Shown piece after piece: positions 1-7,179 of a DNA stretch of 64,000 bases. The notes beneath the pieces are model-generated. The model ran no database searches. It saw nothing but the letters and a program-made list of their open reading frames with translations, and had not been told where the DNA came from. This DNA is from an uncultured Aeriscardovia sp. GTDB taxonomy: Bacteria; Actinomycetota; Actinomycetes; Actinomycetales; Bifidobacteriaceae. Location of the stretch: contig CAIFER010000001.1 in the NCBI GenBank assembly GCA_903789525.1, forward strand, positions 1-64,000. Direction: 5' to 3'. Within the stretch, counting starts at the first letter, position 1. Every line of letters begins with the position of its first letter. The position numbers and the translations under genes are program-made.

Positions 1-53
1 GCACGGCAATGGTACTGCACTCGAGAGGATGTGGGAGAGTAGCACACCGCCGC
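1..53 (+). rRNA. rrf: 5S ribosomal RNA, 3' part only
   Basis: The first ~53 bases match the conserved 3' third of actinobacterial 5S rRNA: the GGTACTGCACTCGAGAGG stretch, then GTGGGAGAGTAG and the closing ACCGCCG. The 5' two thirds lie outside the window, so the rRNA operon enters from the left on the + strand. A strong terminator follows directly. The exact 3' end is judged by family resemblance and could shift by a few bases. Confidence 0.9.
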
Positions 54-63
54 AACAAAACGT

Positions 64-101
64 AAAAGGGATTCAAGTTTTCAAGCTTGAATCCCTTTTT
101 T
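64..101 (+). terminator. Rho-independent terminator of the rRNA operon
   Basis: A 10-bp stem (GGGATTCAAG with CTTGAATCCC), extended by A/T pairs, has an 8-base loop and is followed by a run of Ts. It begins about 10 bases after the 5S 3' end, as expected for the end of an rRNA operon. Confidence 0.9.
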
Positions 102-188
102 ATATCAACAATCTACATACATATCCAATAACCAATCAATTAATTAATTAATGTATATATTCTCATACATTTATGAGATTTCGAAATT

Positions 189-248
189 CTGTCAGTATCG
201 TTTACACTCTGTAAATATCATTAGCAAACTGTCAGTATTACCGCTAAC
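189..248. repeat. Three 20-bp phased tandem repeats in an AT-rich gap
   Basis: Three consecutive 20-base units start with CTGTCAGTAT (189), CTGTAAATAT (209) and CTGTCAGTAT (229). The first ten bases are conserved and the second ten diverge, so one half-site recurs every two helical turns. A further CTGTAAATA occurs at 438. The array lies between the convergent 3' ends of the rRNA operon and the lacI-type gene, so no gene start nearby explains it. The rest of 102-463 is AT-rich and holds no gene that I can support. Confidence 0.6.
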
Positions 249-429
249 AACCAAAAACTGACGACTAACAATTTATTTTGATTCAAGGAGTTTTCTATTC
301 ATATCTTTTATTTATCTTATTTATTCATTTTTTCTATTTATCGGTTTATTCATTTCTTTCGTGCATTTTTGCGTTCTCTTTTTAGCATTCATTTCCGTTA
401 ATTTCTTTACTTCATTCATTCCTTTGATA

Positions 430-444
430 TTTACAGACTGTAAA
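430..444. repeat. Perfect inverted repeat TTTACAG-A-CTGTAAA
   Basis: A 7-bp perfect inverted repeat around a single central base lies 20 bp beyond the stop codon of the LacI-family gene. A near copy, TTTACA-CTC-TGTAAA, lies at 201-215 inside the 20-bp repeat array. The symmetry suggests a dimeric DNA-binding protein, but there is no adjacent gene start. Function unknown. Confidence 0.45.
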
Positions 445-463
445 TAGATTGACACAGCTAACA

Positions 464-1639
464 CTATTCACGCGCAAAGTGAGCTGGGCCAGTACTTGCT
501 CTCACTATCAGAGTTGAAGGAAGGTTGATCGGTCGAAGGTCAGATTGCGTTTCTGAATGATGAACGAGTGCGTAGATCTCATCAGCTGCTTTTATACCTA
601 GCTCGCGACGGGGTAGACGTATTGTCGTCAGAGCAGGAGTTACCAGGGTACTGAATTGGACGTCATCGATGCCAATGACCGAAACATCGCGAGGTACCGA
701 GAAACCCGATGCATGGAGGGCAGCAATAAAGCCGATTGCCATAATGTCGTTATAAGCAATCACTGCGGTTGCGTGAGTATGGAGGAAAAGTTCACGGCAT
801 CGGTAACCCCCACTAAATGTTGGGGAATGTGAGGGAATTCGATGAAGAGCGATGTGCTGCATCGAACAAATCGTACTGAGAGTCCTCCAGCGCATCCCAT
901 CCTGCCATGAATTCTCAGGACCAGACAAATATGCCAATGAGTGATGTCCTTCAGAAGCCAAATGATTGACTGCAAGCTTTAATCCATCTGTCGGATCCGC
1001 AACGAGACTTCGGACGCCACGAATAATCCGGTTAATTGCAATCGTCGGAGTAAACTGCGCGAGTTTGCGAATTCGTGTATCGGAAAGACGAGTCGAACCT
1101 AAGATCAGCCCGTCGACGTGAGGGGTTGCAAGCCGGATAGCTGACTTCTCGATTGCAGGACTTTCCTCACTGTCAACTGTCAGAACACCGAGATTATGAG
1201 ATAAGCATTCGTGCTGAATGGCGTGCATGAGATCAGCAAAAACCGGGTTACTCAGATCTGCTACAACAACGCCGATCAAATTTGATAGATGGCGATGTCT
1301 CGAAAGAGGAACAAGAGGCGTGCTGTGGTACCCGATTTTGTCAGCTGCCGCGAAAATACGACGCGTCGTCTCAGCACTCACTCTTCCCGGGCGAGAAAAA
1401 GCGCGAGAGACCGTACTAGCTGCGACTCCTGCTTCTTGAGCGACTGCCCGAATTGTCACTCGATTGTTTGATGCTTCCGTGGGAAGATGATGCCGAGCTG
1501 AGAGTGAGGCTGAGTTTGAGGCGGGCTGTTGGGAAGATCGCTGTTGTGCAGATAGAGGTGAAGAAGATAAAGATAAAGAAGATAGAGATGAAGAAGATAA
1601 AGATGAAGGACTGACTGGATGCTGATGTATCTGTGTCAT
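464..1639 (-). CDS. LacI-family transcriptional regulator
   Basis: A 391-residue LacI/GalR-type regulator. After a serine-rich N-terminal tail of ~55 residues comes the helix-turn-helix (VTIRAVAQEAGVAASTVSRAF, about residues 59-80), then a hinge helix and a periplasmic-binding-like sugar-sensing domain (IGVVVADLSNPVFADLM, and VSVIGIDDVQFSTLVTPALTTI near the end). I chose the ATG at 1639, which has a purine-rich GAGAGAG upstream; the open frame extends 61 codons further but without homology to the family. The Ser tail is encoded by a simple TCT/TCA repeat and is longer than usual. It is divergent from the uxaC operon, which it probably controls in response to a uronate or oligosaccharide; the effector is inferred from context only. 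Confidence 0.88.
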   Translation of the reverse strand: MTQIHQHPVSPSSLSSSSLSSLSLSSSPLSAQQRSSQQPASNSASLSARHHLPTEASNNRVTIRAVAQEAGVAASTVSRAFSRPGRVSAETTRRIFAAADKIGYHSTPLVPLSRHRHLSNLIGVVVADLSNPVFADLMHAIQHECLSHNLGVLTVDSEESPAIEKSAIRLATPHVDGLILGSTRLSDTRIRKLAQFTPTIAINRIIRGVRSLVADPTDGLKLAVNHLASEGHHSLAYLSGPENSWQDGMRWRTLSTICSMQHIALHRIPSHSPTFSGGYRCRELFLHTHATAVIAYNDIMAIGFIAALHASGFSVPRDVSVIGIDDVQFSTLVTPALTTIRLPRRELGIKAADEIYALVHHSETQSDLRPINLPSTLIVRASTGPAHFARE

Positions 1640-2121
1640 AAAATCTCTCTCGTCAATAAAGTGTTTGTCGATAAAGTGCTTGTCAATAGGGCGTAAGCTA
1701 CATTGCTCGGCATTTTTTGGGCTGACAAGTGCACAGGAGCAGGTCTGGTCTCTTTGGTGTCTCTTGGTGTCCGCAGACCAGCCTTCGAATGCACTGATGC
1801 AGTACAAAACAAATATGCACATTCGCGCACATCAATTCACAATTATATGGAGAGAAACGTACCGCGATGAACGGCGACGTGATGAATGTTGGGTAAGCGG
1901 ACGGAATGCATGTGATCGTGCCAAATATTGCCATTATTCGAGGATTAAAACTCCAGAAAATATGGCATCAAATGGCAACAAAGACGGGTGAGTGGTTGCG
2001 CGGCAATACAGTGAAAGAAACATCTGCGATCAGTTGAACGGCAGCGTTGCTGGGAAACACTGGAAGCTGATGGCTAGAACTGACGGTCACAACTGGTGGC
2101 TGAAGGAGAAAGAGCGGAACA
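1640..2121. promoter_or_regulatory. Divergent intergenic region lacI/uxaC
   Basis: About 480 bp without a convincing gene separate the divergent regulator and uxaC, so promoters and operators of both must lie here. The only compact symmetric site I noticed is TTGC-GCG-GCAA at 1996-2006, with a CpG core as LacI-family operators often have. I could not identify -35/-10 boxes with confidence. Confidence 0.35.
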
Positions 2122-3612
2122 ATGGATATGATCACATCCACGTCGGAGACTAGGGGAGGCGAAGGCAAGAGCGAGGGGAAAAGAGAAGGTCTCGACCCAG
2201 ATCGTCTTTTGCCCACGAGTGAGCCGGAACTGTCGATCGCGCGAGAGTTGTATGAATCGGTCAAAGATGACCCGATTATCTCACCACACGCTCATGTGCC
2301 AGTCGAATGGTATGCGCAAGACCGACATTTTGCCTCTCCAACAGAGCTTTTCATCACGCCCGATCACTATGTCACAAGGCTTCTGCATGCGTGTGGTATC
2401 CCATTGTCAGCATTGGGAGTTGGGCAGAAGCACCTCACGAGTGAACAAGCTCGTAACGCCTTTGTGCTGATGGGGAAGCACTGGATTGCATTCGCGGGAA
2501 CTCCGATGCGCTATTGGTTCGAAGACTCGCTCCAACGGGTCTTTGGTATTACGACGCCGTTTGGACCCAAAACTGCTGGGAAAATTTATGATCAACTGAG
2601 CGAAATGCTACCGCTTCCTGAGTATTCCACGCGTGCCTTGGCATTGAGATTCAATATGGCGGCAGTCTCGACGACAGATGACCCGGTGGAAAATCTTGAT
2701 GCTCACGATCAGATCAATCGCGATCTGAAACTGCCTTATATTGTGATGCCTGCATTCCGTCCTGATTCGTATTTGGAACCAGCACGAGCTGATTGGCCGG
2801 ATCGAGCTCGGGCATTGGGTGCAGCAGCAGGAGTGGATACGTCCACATATGACGGATTCTGTGAAGCGATGCGTGTACGTCGCCGGTATTTCAAGGAGCA
2901 CGGTGCCGTCCTCAGCGATCATTCACACTTCGATATCGCGATGCAGCATCTTTCAGAGAAAAAGGTTCGCGAACTGTATGCTCAGGCGTATAGGGGAATC
3001 ATCAGCTCAGGCGATGCCGTCCTCCTGCGCCGTCATCTACTGTTCGATCAGGCGACTTTTGCCCAAGAGGATCATCTGACGATGACAGTGCATCCGTCTG
3101 TGTACCGCGATTATGATCCACGAATTCGTGCGATCTACGGGCATGATGCAGGTGGGGACGTGCCAGCACGAGCGGACTTTACACGTGCTTTGAAGCCGAT
3201 GCTGAATGCATATGGCAATAATCCTGACTTCCATTTCGTCGCGTTCACGATTGATGAAACCGTCTTTTCGCGTGAACTAGCTCCGTTAGCTGGTTTCTAC
3301 CCAGCCATGTATATAGGCGCTCCGTGGTGGTTCTTGGACGGCCCAGAATCAATCGATCGATACTTCCATGCCGTCGTTCCGTACGCAGGATTCACGAAAC
3401 TGTCTGGTTTTATTGACGATACGCGTGCACTGTGCTCGATCCCGTCACGGCATGATATGAATCGGCGAGTGACGGCCGGATATATTGCCGGACTTGTTGC
3501 ACAGCATCGCATCAGCATGGAGGACGCGCTCGAACTCATCAAGTTTGAAGTCGACACGCTCCCGCGTCATGTGTTCAAGATTTCTCATCTGAAGAAAGAC
3601 ATCAAGAAATAG
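2122..3612 (+). CDS. uxaC: Glucuronate isomerase (uronate isomerase)
   Basis: A 496-residue UxaC of the amidohydrolase-like fold that converts D-glucuronate to D-fructuronate (and galacturonate to tagaturonate). Recognisable family stretches are DDPIISPHAHVPVEW (metal-binding HxH near residue 56), MGKHWIAFAGTPMRYWFED, the AVSTTDDP segment and YIGAPWWFLDGPE followed by GFIDDTRALCSIPSRHD. The length is close to the usual ~470; the first ~25 residues are Gly/Glu/Arg-rich and nonconserved. The start ATG has AAGGAG 13 bases upstream; ATG at 2128 is a close alternative. It is the first gene of a four-gene + strand uronate operon, 24 bp before uxuB. Confidence 0.93.
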   Translation: MDMITSTSETRGGEGKSEGKREGLDPDRLLPTSEPELSIARELYESVKDDPIISPHAHVPVEWYAQDRHFASPTELFITPDHYVTRLLHACGIPLSALGVGQKHLTSEQARNAFVLMGKHWIAFAGTPMRYWFEDSLQRVFGITTPFGPKTAGKIYDQLSEMLPLPEYSTRALALRFNMAAVSTTDDPVENLDAHDQINRDLKLPYIVMPAFRPDSYLEPARADWPDRARALGAAAGVDTSTYDGFCEAMRVRRRYFKEHGAVLSDHSHFDIAMQHLSEKKVRELYAQAYRGIISSGDAVLLRRHLLFDQATFAQEDHLTMTVHPSVYRDYDPRIRAIYGHDAGGDVPARADFTRALKPMLNAYGNNPDFHFVAFTIDETVFSRELAPLAGFYPAMYIGAPWWFLDGPESIDRYFHAVVPYAGFTKLSGFIDDTRALCSIPSRHDMNRRVTAGYIAGLVAQHRISMEDALELIKFEVDTLPRHVFKISHLKKDIKK

Positions 3613-3636
3613 AAGCATTCAAGGAAGGATGTTCGT

Positions 3637-5055
3637 ATGGCAGATTTTCAGTCTCGTCCGCGTCTCAGCCGTGAAAAACATGGTCGCCCGGCTGCCTCGG
3701 AGCGCATTATTCATTTAGGCCTTGGAAACTTTGCAAGAGCCCATCAGGCGTGGTTCACTGAGCATGCTCCTGATTCGGACAAGTGGGGCATTGCAGCGTT
3801 CACCGGCCGGTCGATGCGCATGGTCAACGCACTGGAACCGCAAGGGGACGTGTACACGCTCATTACGTCAGCTCCACAGGGGGACACGTTTGAGGTGATC
3901 TCTTCTGTCTCATCTCTGCATTCAGGTCTTGACACCGCTGCATTGCGTCAGCGATTTGCCGATCCACATGTTTCGATTGTCACGTCGACGGTGACGGAAG
4001 CGGGGTATGTTCGCGATCGCACTGGTGAGCTCGATACAACTCGCCAGGACGTGAAATCTGATATCGCAGCGCTGAAGAAAGATCTTCAGTCAAACGGGAT
4101 TACGACGATTCCGATGCGCGTGGTGGCAGGTTTGCTGGCTCGTCGCGCTGCCGATGCCGGTCCTATCACGATTCTTCCCTGCGATAACTTAATGCAAAAC
4201 GGGGCTGCTTTCCGCACGGTCGTAGAAGACGGGATTGAGGCTGTCGATCCAAGCCTGATGGATTGGGCTTCACAGAATGTGGATTGGGCCACGTCCATGG
4301 TTGATCGCATTACACCGGCGACGACGGATGCGGAACGCCAAGCTGTCGCTGATTCTCAAGGGTGGTATGACGCCTCCCCGGTCAGAACAGAACCATTCCG
4401 TGAGTGGGTTATCCAGGGAAGCTTCCCGTCTGGCCGTCCGCAATGGGAGCAGGCCGGAGTCACTTTGACAGATGATGTCGTGCCGTTTGAGCAGAGGAAG
4501 CTGTGGATGCTCAACGGATCGCATTCAACGTTGGCGTATTGCGGCTCTTTGTTGGGATTTGAGACGGTCGCGGATGCGATTGCCGATCCTCGACTGCGAA
4601 AGTGGATCGACGAATGGTGGGATCTGGCTGGCAGCTATCTGTCGATCCCGAGCGATGACTATCGGCGCAGGCTCGTGGAGCGGTTCTCAAACCCCCGTAT
4701 TCACCATCATTTGTTCCAGATCGCGTCTGACGGGTCACAGAAGCTTCCGGTTCGCATTGTTCCTGTTGCCAAGAAAGCGCTCGCAGAAGGGAAGTCCATT
4801 GTCCCACCTGCGCGCACGATCGGAGCGTGGATTCTCTTCTTGCGTACATTTGGGGCAGAAGCGTCGGGATCTGCGCATGAGGTCAAAGATGCTGATAAGG
4901 CGCGGATTGTTGAGCTGGCTCGTGGGGCGACGACGCATGATGGTGTGCGTGCTGCAGTCGGATACGTTGATGCCGATCTAGGCCGGTCGGAGAGCTTCGT
5001 CAACGAAGTGGAGAATCAAATTCACACGCTGCAAGAAATCTCTCGCAATCAATAA
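3637..5055 (+). CDS. uxuB: D-mannonate oxidoreductase (fructuronate reductase)
   Basis: A 472-residue member of the polyol/mannitol long-chain dehydrogenase family. The N-terminal Rossmann part starts IIHLGLGNFARAHQAWF (dinucleotide binding). The C-terminal half carries the family signature KLWMLNGSHSTLAY, whose lysine, asparagine and histidine are the expected active-site residues. It reduces D-fructuronate to D-mannonate with NADH. Mannitol dehydrogenase belongs to the same family; the uronate reading rests on its place between uxaC and a mannonate dehydratase. AAGGAAGG lies 7 bases before the ATG, giving a clear start. Confidence 0.9.
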   Translation: MADFQSRPRLSREKHGRPAASERIIHLGLGNFARAHQAWFTEHAPDSDKWGIAAFTGRSMRMVNALEPQGDVYTLITSAPQGDTFEVISSVSSLHSGLDTAALRQRFADPHVSIVTSTVTEAGYVRDRTGELDTTRQDVKSDIAALKKDLQSNGITTIPMRVVAGLLARRAADAGPITILPCDNLMQNGAAFRTVVEDGIEAVDPSLMDWASQNVDWATSMVDRITPATTDAERQAVADSQGWYDASPVRTEPFREWVIQGSFPSGRPQWEQAGVTLTDDVVPFEQRKLWMLNGSHSTLAYCGSLLGFETVADAIADPRLRKWIDEWWDLAGSYLSIPSDDYRRRLVERFSNPRIHHHLFQIASDGSQKLPVRIVPVAKKALAEGKSIVPPARTIGAWILFLRTFGAEASGSAHEVKDADKARIVELARGATTHDGVRAAVGYVDADLGRSESFVNEVENQIHTLQEISRNQ

Positions 5056-5105
5056 TCAGCAATTAATAATCAACAATCAGCAATCAGCAAGTGAAAGGAA
5101 TACGC

Positions 5106-6356
5106 ATGGCAATCGATAAGGTGGATGTTTTCGTCACAAGCCCGGGGCGCAATTTTGTTGTCCTGAAAATCACGACGTCAGACGGTGTCGTCGGCCTGGG
5201 TGATGCAACGCTCAACGGCAAGGAACCGGCGACGGCAGCATATCTGCGTTCTATTGCACCATTTTTGATCGGAAAGAACGAAGATAACATCGAAGATATC
5301 TGGCAGTACCTGTACAAGGGCGCATATTGGCGCCGTGGACCGGTGACGATGGCTTCGATTTCCGCTGTCGACGTGGCGCTGTGGGATATTAAGGCTAAGA
5401 AGGCCGGCGTCCCACTGTATGACTTGCTCGGTGGAGCATGCCGTCGTGGACTCATGGTGTATGCGCACGCTTCGGGTGTCGATTATCCGTCTCTCTACGA
5501 TTCGATCGACAGCTATTTGGACAAGGGCTTCAAGGCTGTCCGCGTCCAATTTGCGCTCCCTGGAATCCCGTCGACGTACGGGGTTGCAGCGTCTGCCAAT
5601 GCCAAGACAGGTGGGGACGGGGAAAGTTCGCGGTACGATTTCGAGCCAGCTCGTCGTTCTCAGGTGCCGGTTGAAGAAGTATGGGATGCACAAACGTACA
5701 TGAATACGCTCCCAGGGGTCTTCGAAAATGTCCGCAATAAGTACGGCAATCAGCTGCTGCTTTTGCACGACGCCCACCATCGCATGAGCCCGATTCAAGC
5801 GGCGATCTTTGCTAAGCGCATCGAACCGTACAATCTCTTCTGGCTGGAGGACTGCACTCCGGCCGAGGAAAATCCGAACTTCCTGCGCGTTGTGCGCTCG
5901 CATACGACGACTCCGCTCGCAATCGGGGAGACGATCAACTCGTATACCGACTACCTACAGCTGATTCGTGAGAATCTGATCGACTATGTGCGCTCAGCAG
6001 TTACTCACACGGGCGGCATCACGCATATGAAGAAGCTGATGGCATACGCTGAATTCTACGGGATCAAGTCTGGCTTCCACGGTCCAACGGATATTTCACC
6101 GGTCGGTCAGGCAGCGAACTTCCAGTTGGATATGGCGATCCCGAACTTCGGTATCCAGGAAGTTATGCAGTATACGCCGCAGACTTTGGATGTGTTCCAC
6201 ACGAGCTTCACTCTGAAAGACGGGTACGTCCATCTCGATCCGCATAAGCCGGGCGTCGGAGTCGATTTCGATGAGAAAGAAGCTGCGAAGTACCCGTATC
6301 AGCCAGCTCCGCTACCAGTCGACCGCCTGCTGGACGGCACGATGCATGAATGGTGA
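5106..6356 (+). CDS. D-mannonate dehydratase, enolase superfamily (ManD/RspA type)
   Basis: A 416-residue enolase-superfamily enzyme that dehydrates D-mannonate to 2-keto-3-deoxygluconate (KDG). An N-terminal lid domain is followed by a barrel with the three metal ligands seen in ManD: Asp222 in LHDAHH, Glu248 in WLEDC and Glu275 in IGETINS. His224 two residues after Asp222 and the YDFEPARR loop also match ManD rather than other mandelate-racemase groups. It replaces the unrelated UxuA. I start at the ATG at 5106 because AAAGGA lies 6 bases upstream; the in-frame GTG at 5091 would put that ribosome site inside the gene. Some homologues have low activity on mannonate, so substrate is inferred mainly from the operon. 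Confidence 0.87.
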   Translation: MAIDKVDVFVTSPGRNFVVLKITTSDGVVGLGDATLNGKEPATAAYLRSIAPFLIGKNEDNIEDIWQYLYKGAYWRRGPVTMASISAVDVALWDIKAKKAGVPLYDLLGGACRRGLMVYAHASGVDYPSLYDSIDSYLDKGFKAVRVQFALPGIPSTYGVAASANAKTGGDGESSRYDFEPARRSQVPVEEVWDAQTYMNTLPGVFENVRNKYGNQLLLLHDAHHRMSPIQAAIFAKRIEPYNLFWLEDCTPAEENPNFLRVVRSHTTTPLAIGETINSYTDYLQLIRENLIDYVRSAVTHTGGITHMKKLMAYAEFYGIKSGFHGPTDISPVGQAANFQLDMAIPNFGIQEVMQYTPQTLDVFHTSFTLKDGYVHLDPHKPGVGVDFDEKEAAKYPYQPAPLPVDRLLDGTMHEW

Positions 6357-6403
6357 CGGGCAGTGACACGCTGAACGGATTTCAGGGAACAAGGGGAGGA
6401 ACC

Positions 6404-6994
6404 ATGGCTCATCAGGCTGATCACGACGCAGTCTCTTCGGGCGTGCAAGTCACGCTTGATCGATCGCTGCTACCCGAAAAGCCGATGCATGTAGTAGTGA
6501 TGGGAGTCGCCGGATGTGGAAAAACGACGTTGGCACGCAAACTACAGCGGATGCTGACGTGGCCGTATGCGGAGGCTGACGATTTCCATCCTGCTGCCAA
6601 TATCGCCAAGATGGCTGCTGGCCACCCTTTGAACGATGAAGACCGATGGCCATGGCTCCGCTCCCTTGAAAAGTGGATGACCGAGCACGCAGATCACGGG
6701 ATCTCTACGATTGTGACATGTTCGGCGTTGAAACGCTCCTATCGTGATATTTTGCGGCACGCTCACGGGGATGTCATCTTCGTAGAACTAGACGCAGATG
6801 TGGAGACGCTGCGCAAAAGGATGACTGAGCGCAATCACTTTATGCCAGTGAGTCTCCTGCACTCGCAAGTGGCGACGCTTGAGCCACTGAGACCGGATGA
6901 GAGAGGTTTCCGTCTGGATTCTGAGACCTCACCTCAAGAGCTGGCGACGACCGTCATCGAGCGATTGGGACTTCACACTGTGCCTCATGTGTGA
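6404..6994 (+). CDS. gntK: Gluconokinase
   Basis: A 196-residue P-loop sugar kinase of the GntK/shikimate-kinase-like family. The Walker A motif is GVAGCGKTT at about residue 35, followed by YAEADDFHPAANIAKM and GHPLNDEDRWPWL, which are diagnostic of gluconate kinases, and by TCSALKRSYRDILR. It makes 6-phosphogluconate, which in bifidobacteria can only enter the pentose phosphate branch. The ATG at 6404 has GGGGAGGA immediately upstream; an earlier in-frame GTG overlaps the dehydratase. It is the last gene of the uronate operon and ends at a terminator. Note that KDG, the operon's expected product, is not the substrate normally assigned to this family. Confidence 0.88.
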   Translation: MAHQADHDAVSSGVQVTLDRSLLPEKPMHVVVMGVAGCGKTTLARKLQRMLTWPYAEADDFHPAANIAKMAAGHPLNDEDRWPWLRSLEKWMTEHADHGISTIVTCSALKRSYRDILRHAHGDVIFVELDADVETLRKRMTERNHFMPVSLLHSQVATLEPLRPDERGFRLDSETSPQELATTVIERLGLHTVPHV

Positions 6995-7024
6995 GGTTTC
7001 TGTTTGATATGGATATCAAGATAT

Positions 7025-7066
7025 AAAAAGACCTCCTCAGGATTTGATTCCGTTGGAGGTCTTTTT
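7025..7066. terminator. Bidirectional terminator between gntK and the DUF2264 gene
   Basis: The stem AAAAAGACCTCC / GGAGGTCTTTTT (12 bp, 18-base loop) has a T run on the + strand and, read from the other side, on the - strand. It separates two convergent operons. Confidence 0.85.
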
Positions 7067-7082
7067 ACGTCTTCCCATAAGT

Positions 7083-7124
7083 CACAAGGTCTGGGTTCCG
7101 CGTCGGGAAATCCCAGACCTTGTG
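7083..7124. repeat. 13-bp perfect hairpin without T run
   Basis: CACAAGGTCTGGG pairs perfectly with CCCAGACCTTGTG across a 16-base loop. It lies between the terminator at 7025-7066 and the 3' end of the reverse-strand operon. It lacks a T tract on either side, so it may protect the transcript 3' end of the reverse operon rather than terminate by itself. Confidence 0.5.
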
Positions 7125-7179
7125 CAATCCGCCGCGCACGATTTACGCGATGCGAACCGTGTTGTGGAGATGTCGTGAA

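Noticed and set aside
189-248. Possible CRISPR array
   Set aside because: Units are only 20 bp with no distinct spacers, and there are just three copies; no cas genes nearby.
297-401. AAGGAG followed by a 34-codon hydrophobic frame starting with ATT in the AT-rich gap
   Set aside because: No ATG, GTG or TTG start. T-rich sequence rarely contains stops in this frame, so the open frame is expected by chance.
5091-5105. GTG at 5091 as start of the mannonate dehydratase
   Set aside because: It would place the AAAGGA ribosome site inside the coding region; ATG 5106 has correct spacing and begins the family homology.
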